Part shown: in pieces, positions 7,224-13,648 of the stretch
Numbering within the stretch: position 1 is the first letter of the stretch
Layout of the letters: the number at the start of each line of letters is the position of its first letter
Source: CAZWBR01 sp964404205
GTDB lineage: Bacteria; Bacteroidota; Bacteroidia; Bacteroidales; Prolixibacteraceae
Assembly: GCA_964404205.1 (NCBI GenBank)
Contig: CAYOJD010000090.1
Coordinates: 1-13,648 of the forward strand
DNA: 13,648 bases
Reading direction: 5' to 3'
Made by a program: the position numbers and the translations under genes
The notes under the pieces: model-generated
Told to the model about the DNA's origin: nothing
The model's database searches: none
What the model saw: the letters and a program-made list of their open reading frames with translations, nothing else

Positions 7224-10199
7224 CTAATAATATTCCCTTATATAATCATAAGCCCGGTTAAACAAATCTTCGTCTTTGATTTGGTATTTTGTCCAGAGAA
7301 TTTTACGAAGTTCCCGTTTCACTTCGCGCTCTCCAACCGTGGAGTTTTGCCAGCCGTCGAATCGTACGACTTTTACAATTTCGTCAATGTCGTTGACGAT
7401 TCGTTCAACAATGGCAGGAGTGGTGTCGGTTTTCAGTTCAAGAAATAATTCTGTTAAAGCCGATTTGGCATTTTTTTGTTCAGCAACCGGTTCAACGCCT
7501 TTTTCAGCCTGTAAAGTTTCTTTGGCTAACTGACAGAGTTCCTTGATAAATTCGATGGAGCTAATCAATCCTTTTTCGGCTTTGTCGCGAATGGCTTCAA
7601 GCCGTTCACTCAATCGTTTAAAAATTGGATTATTGCCATGTTTATGCAGCCTGCTGACAAGAATCTTCATCACTTTCTCAGCCTGCTTCGGGTCCTTTTT
7701 GTTCATCAGTTCATCAATCACTTCAGCATCCAAAACCATTTCTTCCATATCCTGATTGATACCCGAAACATGAATGTGCTCGTGAATTAAAGCAGTTGTC
7801 TGTGCACCCAGGGCGTGCCAAAGCAGACGACCATTATCATCAGAGCCTGGTTTGACCGAAATATAAACCTGCGATAACCATTTGTAATCTTTTTGAAACT
7901 GATTCAGTACCGGGTCGGGAGAAAGCGCTTCCCATAATTTGGTGAGGCTGCTGAAATCTCTGGCAAAAGCATCTCTTTTTTCATTGTCGTTGATGCAATC
8001 CTGTGCTTTTAACAGTCCTTCAAAACCGGCAATATTCCTGTCAACATCCGGGAAATGAGACAAACATTTTTTCATCCATTCCGGCAGTTTGTCTTTTAAC
8101 TCCTGTAAATTGGAAATAACCAATTTTACGCTTTCTTCATCAAAGGCAAGCGCTTTGGCTGTATCGTCAAACACTCCGAAATAATCAACAATCCTACCGA
8201 ATGTTTTATTCGGAAACAGCCGGTTTGTGCGGCAAATGGCTTGCAGCAGCGTATGGTCTTTTAACGATTTGTCAAGATACATGGTTTGCAGAACCGGTGC
8301 ATCAAAACCTGTGAGAAGTTTGGCAGTCACAATCAGAAATTTCAGGGGTGAATCGGTATCATTAAATTTCTCAACCACTTTTTCCTGCTGGTCTTTGTCC
8401 ATCGCCCATTTCTCTTTGAACTCATAATCGTCGTTGGCCGATGAACTAATAACTACTTCGCTGGCTTCACTGTCAATTAGTTTGTCTAAACCTTCTTTGT
8501 ATTGAATACAGGCATACCGGTCGGGCGTTACAATCATGGCTTTTAAACCTTCCGGTTCAACATGCAATTTAAAGTGCTCCACAATGTCGGAAACAATTGT
8601 ATTTACGCGTTCTGGCGATTTTAAAAACACTGCCATGTTTGCAGCTTTCTTGCTTAATTTATTGCGGTCTTCTTCGCTCAGGTCGTTGGCCAATTCTTTA
8701 AAAGCCACATCCAGCCCTTCCTTGTCGATATGATAATCAGGCAGACGTGGTTCGAAATGCAGAGGCAGTGTGGCATTATCGCGAATGCTTTCCTGAAAAG
8801 TATATCGGCTCATGTAACCACCACTGTCCTGTTCTGCCCCAAAAGCCCAGAATGTATTTTTGTCTGCTTTGTTAATGGGGGTTCCGGTTAGTCCAAACAG
8901 AAAAGCATTGGGCAAGGCGTTGCGCATTTTCCGCCCCAAATCACCTTCCTGAGTCCGGTGAGCCTCGTCCACCATCACAATAATGTTTCCCCGTTTGTTC
9001 ATGTCAGCATAAGCATCTTTGAACTTGTGCACCATTGTGATGATGATTTTGCGTGTATCAGCTTCAAGCAGTTTGTGCAATTCTTTTATGCTGTCGGTGG
9101 TAACCATATTGGGCACTTCGGCGGTATTGAATGTGGCTGTTATCTGTGTGTCCAAATCAACACGGTCAACCACAATAATCACTGTCGGGTTATGCAAATC
9201 CTGCTGTTTGCGCAGTTTCTGGGCAGCAAACAACATCAGCAGCGATTTTCCCGACCCCTGAAAATGCCAGATTAATCCTTTTTTAATTACCCCCTCTTTG
9301 ACTCTTCCCACAATGGCATTGGCGCCTTCGTATTGCTGATAGCGGCAGACCACCTTAATTTTTTTCTTTTTGCTGTTGGTGGCGTAAACTGTATAATATT
9401 GCAAAATATCGAGCAGCGTGGAGGGTTTTAGCAGATGAGTCAATTGACCGGCAACATCGTTTAGTCCGAAAACCTGGCTTAACTCATCCTTATCGTCTTC
9501 AATACGCCACGGAGCCCAAAATTCAAGGGGCGTTCTCACTCCACCGATAAACAGTTCTTTTCCCTCGGTGGCAAACGAAAATACATTGGGAACAAACAAT
9601 TGCGGAATGGTATTTTCGTAAATAACATGAATGTCGTGAGCTGCATCGAACCACGAAACAGCCGGGCGGACAGGAGTTTTGGCCTCGCCCACTACCAGCG
9701 GGATTCCGTTGACAAATAATACAATATCGGGGATTTTTACTTCACGGGCCTGTAACCTGAACTGGTTAGTCAGCACAAAACTGTTGTTTTTCAGCACTTC
9801 ATAATCGATGAGGCGAACGGCCACATGCTCGTTGTTTTTGCCAATCGGGAGTGTGACTTCGTTGCGCAGCCACCGGGCAAATTCCTCGTTGGCCCGCACC
9901 AAACCCACATTATTTACCGTAATCAGAATTGCCCGGAGTTTGTGAATCACTTCATCGGCTTTTTCCGGATTGGCTTCGATATCTGGATTCAGGCGGCAAA
10001 GCGCTGCCCGAAGTTCTTTCTCAACAAACACCTCGGTAATCTGACGCGGTAGCAATTCGGGCTGTATGTATTTCCATTTTACACCCTCGTATTCCACTGG
10101 TCCTTCCTGAACAACATTTCCGTGTGCTGCATTCAGATTCACCCCGGTAAGCCGGTGAATGATAAAATATTCTGTGCTGTTGAGTTCGTTAAAGGACAT
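7224..10199 (-). CDS. hsdR: Type I restriction endonuclease subunit R (HsdR)
   Basis: The 991-residue motor and nuclease subunit of a type I R-M complex (R2M2S). It translocates unmethylated DNA using ATP and cuts at a distance from the recognition site. Visible motifs in order: a PD-(D/E)xK nuclease near the N-terminus (PDIVLFVNGIPLVVGEAKTP, D158, E172, K174); Walker A HFQGSGKSLLM with K318; the Walker B/DEAH box MVDEAHRTQEG at 411-414; motif III GLTGTP at 436-441; motif V TGFDAP at 630-635; and motif VI LLQAICRTNR around 651-660. A helical C-terminal region, which contacts the methyltransferase core in this family, follows from about 790. All catalytic residues are intact and the length is typical. 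It begins 4 bases after the darG stop, so it is the last gene of the operon. No clear terminator was found after its stop. Confidence 0.97.
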   Translation of the reverse strand: MSFNELNSTEYFIIHRLTGVNLNAAHGNVVQEGPVEYEGVKWKYIQPELLPRQITEVFVEKELRAALCRLNPDIEANPEKADEVIHKLRAILITVNNVGLVRANEEFARWLRNEVTLPIGKNNEHVAVRLIDYEVLKNNSFVLTNQFRLQAREVKIPDIVLFVNGIPLVVGEAKTPVRPAVSWFDAAHDIHVIYENTIPQLFVPNVFSFATEGKELFIGGVRTPLEFWAPWRIEDDKDELSQVFGLNDVAGQLTHLLKPSTLLDILQYYTVYATNSKKKKIKVVCRYQQYEGANAIVGRVKEGVIKKGLIWHFQGSGKSLLMLFAAQKLRKQQDLHNPTVIIVVDRVDLDTQITATFNTAEVPNMVTTDSIKELHKLLEADTRKIIITMVHKFKDAYADMNKRGNIIVMVDEAHRTQEGDLGRKMRNALPNAFLFGLTGTPINKADKNTFWAFGAEQDSGGYMSRYTFQESIRDNATLPLHFEPRLPDYHIDKEGLDVAFKELANDLSEEDRNKLSKKAANMAVFLKSPERVNTIVSDIVEHFKLHVEPEGLKAMIVTPDRYACIQYKEGLDKLIDSEASEVVISSSANDDYEFKEKWAMDKDQQEKVVEKFNDTDSPLKFLIVTAKLLTGFDAPVLQTMYLDKSLKDHTLLQAICRTNRLFPNKTFGRIVDYFGVFDDTAKALAFDEESVKLVISNLQELKDKLPEWMKKCLSHFPDVDRNIAGFEGLLKAQDCINDNEKRDAFARDFSSLTKLWEALSPDPVLNQFQKDYKWLSQVYISVKPGSDDNGRLLWHALGAQTTALIHEHIHVSGINQDMEEMVLDAEVIDELMNKKDPKQAEKVMKILVSRLHKHGNNPIFKRLSERLEAIRDKAEKGLISSIEFIKELCQLAKETLQAEKGVEPVAEQKNAKSALTELFLELKTDTTPAIVERIVNDIDEIVKVVRFDGWQNSTVGEREVKRELRKILWTKYQIKDEDLFNRAYDYIREYY

Positions 10200-10203
10200 G
10201 TTA

Positions 10204-11256
10204 TTATGCGTTTAGCATTTGTCCACTGTATTCGTTTAAATGATTTATCGCCTTTCTTATGTATTTTTCCTGAAACAGATTTCTCTTACGGTCCGACCAA
10301 TCATAAATCTCCTGTATAATCACCTGTTCTTCGTTGGTTTTCTTTTCCTTTTTTATATAATCAACTGTGGCTAATACTTCAAGCGATAAAGAAGATTGAA
10401 ATCCATTTATCAATCTAATTAGTTTTTTTAGCCTCGTTTGCTGTTCAAGAGTTAACTCTGTACGAACATAATCGCTTAATTCTTTTACCTTATCATACTG
10501 CAATTCCAATGGTTCAAAAGCTTTTATAGTCATCTGCTCCAGCCCTTTTAAATAAACTCCGTTAACATTGTATAATAAATGAGCAACCTGAACCGAATAT
10601 GGGCCATAATGACTTGCTTCAAATTTCAAACGTAATTTTTCACCCAATCGTTGTAAAAACCAGGCAAGTTTATTTGCAACAAATACACTACTTGGTTCCC
10701 CCAGTGTTTCATAGTAAAACAGAGAATACAACAACATTGCCCTTGCCGGTGTTAGTTTTGCTTCTTTAGCACTCTCCTGTTTCTTCAGAATCTCTTTTAC
10801 AGCTTCATTTGGTTCGTAAATAGTAATTTCAATATCAGTAAACGAACCAAGGTGTTTTTCAATTAATGATTTTACTCTATCCCATTTCAATCCCCCATTT
10901 CCACAACCAAGAGGTGGAATTGCAATGCTTTTAATTTCCCCTTTTTTTAATTCTTCAACCAAGGCAGCTAATCCTGATTCAATGTAATCATACTTCGACT
11001 TTTGAAACCATTCAGTTTTGGTCGGAAAGTTAATAATCACGCGATTGCCATCTAACGTTTTTTCATTTACCACCAATAACTTTCCGGGTTGCAGCCATTT
11101 AGCCTTGCATGCATCAATGTATTTTTTGTAATTTAAAGGAAATGCTTCCTTAAACTGCAAAGCAATTCCCTTTCCCATTACCCCAACTGTATTTACGGTA
11201 TTTATTAAAGCCTGTGATTTCGCTTCCAATAAATTTCCCTTTACATATTTTATCAT
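10204..11256 (-). CDS. darG: DarG: DNA ADP-ribosyl glycohydrolase antitoxin (macrodomain)
   Basis: The 350-residue antitoxin of a DarTG module. It removes the ADP-ribose that DarT places on single-stranded DNA and, through its C-terminal domain, also binds DarT. The macrodomain spans about 1-155: IKYVKGNLLEAKSQALINTV opens it, and NTVGVMGKGIALQFK is the ADP-ribose-binding loop with N22. FPTKTEWFQKSKYDYI carries K80, the position of the catalytic lysine known in Thermus aquaticus DarG, and IPPLGCGNGGLKW is the second phosphate-binding loop. Residues about 165-350 form an alpha-helical domain (PARAMLLYSLFYYETLG, FEASHYGPYSVQVAHLLYN) matching the DarG C-terminal half. The absence of a NADAR domain points to the macrodomain (DarTG2-like) class. 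Its ATG overlaps the darT stop (TAATG), implying translational coupling. The gene is noticeably A/T-rich. Confidence 0.95.
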   Translation of the reverse strand: MIKYVKGNLLEAKSQALINTVNTVGVMGKGIALQFKEAFPLNYKKYIDACKAKWLQPGKLLVVNEKTLDGNRVIINFPTKTEWFQKSKYDYIESGLAALVEELKKGEIKSIAIPPLGCGNGGLKWDRVKSLIEKHLGSFTDIEITIYEPNEAVKEILKKQESAKEAKLTPARAMLLYSLFYYETLGEPSSVFVANKLAWFLQRLGEKLRLKFEASHYGPYSVQVAHLLYNVNGVYLKGLEQMTIKAFEPLELQYDKVKELSDYVRTELTLEQQTRLKKLIRLINGFQSSLSLEVLATVDYIKKEKKTNEEQVIIQEIYDWSDRKRNLFQEKYIRKAINHLNEYSGQMLNA

Positions 11257-11897
11257 TAGTAGTAAAATTTATGTTCTTTATCAAAATGAACTTCAATATC
11301 AAGTCCAAGTCTTTCGGTTAATTCTTCGACATGTCTTGTTCTTTCCTCATTATACGCAATTATAACCTTAATAGATGAAACCGGAACATGATTATAAACT
11401 AAAAATTCAGCTTGTTTCCGTCGCATTCGGTCAAAGTCATTTTCATTGTTATTCCAATATCTTTCTTTCACCATCGTCCAGTCAACCTGGTTTAAATCCT
11501 TAGTGGAATTGTAAAAATCGGTTATGGCATCTTTGGCATGACCATCAGTAAAGCACCATTTCTCACATCTGGCTATGACAGTTGTAAGTTTGCAGCAAAC
11601 ATATACCAAATCTGATTGCGGACGTTTTGTTATTCCCCTGTACCCTGTTTTAATATTTAACAACATCGGGGATAATGGTCCAAAATAGAAGGGAACATAA
11701 TCACCCAAATTGCCATATCCTTCAATTTTTACCGGATATTCGCTGCGCTGATTGATAAGTATGGTGTCGCCAATATTTATATAACTCGGGTCGGCTTGTG
11801 CATGATTACGTGTAAACATGCCATTTCGAAGCACATATTCCACATTGTCAACGTGAATTAACCGGTAAAGCCATATTTTATCAATGTCAATCGCCAT
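11256..11897 (-). CDS. darT: DarT: single-stranded-DNA ADP-ribosyltransferase toxin
   Basis: The 213-residue toxin of the DarTG pair. DarT transfers ADP-ribose from NAD+ to a base in short single-stranded DNA motifs (thymidine in the macrodomain-paired class), blocking replication; in known systems this stops phage DNA synthesis. Family hallmarks seen: WLYRLIHVDNVEYVLRNGMF at the N-terminus, R51 in the NQRSEYPV segment, GDYVPFYFGPLSPMLLNI at 65-82, FTDGHA with H119, and the catalytic glutamate E164 in RRKQAEFLVYNHVPV. The C-terminal KEHKFYY resembles the aromatic end of the Thermus protein. All key residues are present, so the toxin should be active. It starts 18 bases after hsdS. The leader is purely A/T-rich (CTATTTTTAAACC), and I see no strong separate promoter, so expression probably depends on hsd read-through. 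Confidence 0.95.
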   Translation of the reverse strand: MAIDIDKIWLYRLIHVDNVEYVLRNGMFTRNHAQADPSYINIGDTILINQRSEYPVKIEGYGNLGDYVPFYFGPLSPMLLNIKTGYRGITKRPQSDLVYVCCKLTTVIARCEKWCFTDGHAKDAITDFYNSTKDLNQVDWTMVKERYWNNNENDFDRMRRKQAEFLVYNHVPVSSIKVIIAYNEERTRHVEELTERLGLDIEVHFDKEHKFYY

Positions 11898-11915
11898 GGT
11901 TTAAAAATAGAAAAT

Positions 11916-13058
11916 TTATCCTAATATCTCATTCAACAATTTCTGCTTCAATTGCTTTAACGTGGTTTTTTGCTGCTTGAGTTGCTCAATTATTTGTAAA
12001 ATTCCATCCAGAATATTTACTATCTCTCTTTGTGTTTTAAGGTCCGGAATTTTAAATGAAAAGTTATCCAAATCTTTCCAATTAATGTATGGATTTGTAG
12101 AGCCTTTTGAAACACCAATTGAGTATTGAGTAAAACTTTCTGAAAGCATAATGTGCTTTAATAAATCCTGAAGCAATATTTTTTCATTTGACCTTATTAC
12201 ATAGGTAGTATTTGCACAAACTCCTTCAAAATCGGATAGAGCAACTTTCTTTAAATAGGTTCTTCGGGAGCCATATAAAATATCTCCAGGTTGAAATAAT
12301 ACATGAAATGCAGGACCTAAATATCCTTCACCTACTTTTTGCCATGTTCTTATTTTAAAATCTTCCGACTCTATGTTTTCACCGGCAACTATTCTTTCAA
12401 TTCCATAAGTTAATGGGTCAATTTTTCGCATCAACTTATTAGTTACATCGCAATAATTGTAGGTTTGTAGCTTTTTACCATCAAGTAAATTTCCAAAACT
12501 TGGTTTATTACTTACAAACTCATCTATTAATCTTTTCCATAATGCCTTTAAAATCTTCTCCTGCTCCTCTACCTTTTCCACAGCCATTTCGATGGACTGA
12601 AAAAGTGCGGCTATTTGTTTTTGCTCTTTAAGGGGTGGGAGAAGGATGCAATGCTTTTCCATTGCCGTTTTAGTAATATGTGGCATTGTTGTACCATGTG
12701 ATGCAGATTTAATTTTGTCTGTTTCACCTTCTAAAACATAAAAGAGAAATTGCTTTGTGATTTTATCGGAGACGTCTACTTTCCATATGTGATAATGAAA
12801 AATAACCTTTCCTCCCTCCCAAATTCGTGGTCCAAACGAAGCCGACCAAGCATAAAGCAGGTCTCCATTATCACAATATTTCTTTTCTTCTAACTGCAAG
12901 TCCGAATAATACCATTTGTCGTTAGTAAAGAAATTTCCTACTCTTAAAACAGGTGTTCCTGTTGATAATAATTCATGAGCGCCATAAGCGCGCCCATTTA
13001 TTAATTCACAGACGTCCTGCAATTTTACTCTATCCCAAATTTCTTTTCTCAACTTCAT
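11916..13058 (-). CDS. hsdS: Type I restriction-modification specificity subunit (HsdS)
   Basis: The 380-residue DNA-recognition subunit. It sets the bipartite target of both methylation and restriction and scaffolds two HsdM. Two target-recognition domains are visible. The first spans about 1-141 (INGRAYGAHELLSTGTPVLR, GDLLYAWSASFGPRIW) and is followed by the central coiled coil 144-182 (PLKEQKQIAALFQSIEMAVE). The second spans about 190-338 (VAGENIESEDFKIRTWQKVG, PGDILYGSRRTYLKKVAL) and is followed by the C-terminal coiled coil 342-378 (TQREIVNILDGILQIIEQLK). The half-repeat layout is complete and of usual length. The recognition sequence cannot be read from the protein. The start overlaps the hsdM stop as ATGA, a normal coupled junction. 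The second half is strikingly A/T-rich compared with hsdM and hsdR, in keeping with rapid exchange of recognition domains. Confidence 0.95.
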   Translation of the reverse strand: MKLRKEIWDRVKLQDVCELINGRAYGAHELLSTGTPVLRVGNFFTNDKWYYSDLQLEEKKYCDNGDLLYAWSASFGPRIWEGGKVIFHYHIWKVDVSDKITKQFLFYVLEGETDKIKSASHGTTMPHITKTAMEKHCILLPPLKEQKQIAALFQSIEMAVEKVEEQEKILKALWKRLIDEFVSNKPSFGNLLDGKKLQTYNYCDVTNKLMRKIDPLTYGIERIVAGENIESEDFKIRTWQKVGEGYLGPAFHVLFQPGDILYGSRRTYLKKVALSDFEGVCANTTYVIRSNEKILLQDLLKHIMLSESFTQYSIGVSKGSTNPYINWKDLDNFSFKIPDLKTQREIVNILDGILQIIEQLKQQKTTLKQLKQKLLNEILG

Positions 13059-13648
13059 GCTTCAATTCCAATATTTTTCAGTTGCATAAAAAGATTTTCA
13101 AGCGAATCGTTGATTTGTTGTTGCCCCGCTTTTATATCGGCAATCAGTTCTCCTGTATTGTGTTCGCTGGTCTGCGCTGCTTGTTTTACATACAGTTGCA
13201 AACTCAGGTTACCATTATTTTCGAGCACTTCGGTGTTGGTCATTACTTTGGCAAAACCATCGGCATCTTTAAATTTCCAGTAAGCGTTGCTGATTTTTTT
13301 AATGTGTTGCGGTTCGAGCCAGGCGTTGGTGCGTTCGATGCGTAGTTCTTCCTTTGCATCAATAAAAATGATTTTGCCTTTTCGTTCGGCAGTTTTTTTC
13401 ATGCAGCAAACCAGCAAACAGCTTTCCATACTGCTGTTGTAAAAGAGGTTTTTACCGAGGCCAATTACCGCATCTACATAATCTTCCTCAATCATGCGCC
13501 GGCGTATGGCGGCTTCACTGTCGCGGAACAAAACGCCGTGTGGCCAGAGTACCACGCTACGCCCGGTTTCAGGGTTCAGGCTTTTCATGATGTGCTGCTG
13601 AAAAGCATAGTCGGCACAACCCTGCGGCGGTGTTCCCCAAATATTTCG
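13055..13648 (-). CDS. hsdM: Type I DNA methyltransferase subunit (HsdM), C-terminal part (runs off right edge)
   Basis: The minus frame is open from the window edge to the TGA at 13057-13055, giving 197 residues of the C-terminal part; the ATG at 13588 is internal, not the start. HsdM transfers a methyl group from S-adenosylmethionine to adenine in the HsdS-defined target. Family signature: NIWGTPPQGCADYAFQQHI leads into SLNPETGRSVVLWPHGVLFR, EAAIRRRMIEEDYVDAVIGL and GKNLFYNSSMESCLLVC. The last 40 residues are the helical tail that contacts HsdS. The catalytic NPPF/Y motif and the SAM-binding FxGxG motif lie upstream of this window and could not be checked. It is the first operon gene visible here, so the operon promoter is outside. 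Confidence 0.95.
   Translation of the reverse strand, partial: RNIWGTPPQGCADYAFQQHIMKSLNPETGRSVVLWPHGVLFRDSEAAIRRRMIEEDYVDAVIGLGKNLFYNSSMESCLLVCCMKKTAERKGKIIFIDAKEELRIERTNAWLEPQHIKKISNAYWKFKDADGFAKVMTNTEVLENNGNLSLQLYVKQAAQTSEHNTGELIADIKAGQQQINDSLENLFMQLKNIGIEA

Noticed and set aside
7086..7448. Plus-strand open frame of 120 codons
   Set aside because: More than half lies antisense to the conserved 3' end of hsdR, and no promoter or homology supports it.
11898..11915. Separate promoter for darT
   Set aside because: Only a weak TAAATTTT-like match near the hsdS stop; too poor to separate from A/T-rich background.

Overview
The window looks like chromosomal DNA of a member of the Bacteroidota, most likely the Bacteroidales/Marinilabiliales side of the phylum, though the genus cannot be fixed from sequence alone. 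Signs of this are a TAnnTTTG-type -7 promoter element, weak A/T-rich leaders instead of Shine-Dalgarno sites, a large lipoprotein with a bacterial Ig-like domain, a lipoprotein GH3 glycosidase, and a small family of hypothetical proteins that I associate with this phylum.

Layout. Positions 1-513 (minus) hold the 5' end of a flavoprotein gene resembling glycerol-3-phosphate dehydrogenases. Divergent from it, a plus-strand run carries a 624-residue Ig-like lipoprotein (628-2502), a 96-residue protein of unknown function (2596-2886) closed by a strong terminator, and a GH3 beta-glucosidase-like lipoprotein (3088-5301) closed by a second strong terminator. These look like ordinary resident genes, with moderate GC and TCG/GCC-rich codon use. 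A gene-poor stretch of about 870 bases follows (5302-6174). Its main content is a degenerate 21-bp tandem repeat (about 5774-5957) whose phase keeps a reading frame open on both strands. A minus-strand gene of unknown function (6175-6978) comes next, with a dyad-rich upstream region.

From 7224 to the right edge everything is on the minus strand and forms one compact defence operon. In transcription order it is hsdM (3' part only, running off the window), hsdS, darT, darG and hsdR. The gene junctions are an ATGA overlap (hsdM/hsdS), 18 bases (hsdS/darT), a TAATG overlap (darT/darG) and 4 bases (darG/hsdR). The type I restriction-modification system supplies methylation (M2S) and cleavage (R2M2S). 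DarT is a single-stranded-DNA ADP-ribosyltransferase toxin, and DarG is the macrodomain hydrolase that reverses its modification. A complete DarTG module therefore lies inside a type I R-M operon, between the specificity and restriction subunits. This is the most interesting feature of the window: restriction and a DNA-modifying abortive-infection toxin appear to share one transcript. The hsdS-darT-darG part looks more A/T-rich than the resident genes, which suggests acquisition by transfer.

No tRNA, rRNA, CRISPR array, integrase, transposase or attachment site was recognised.
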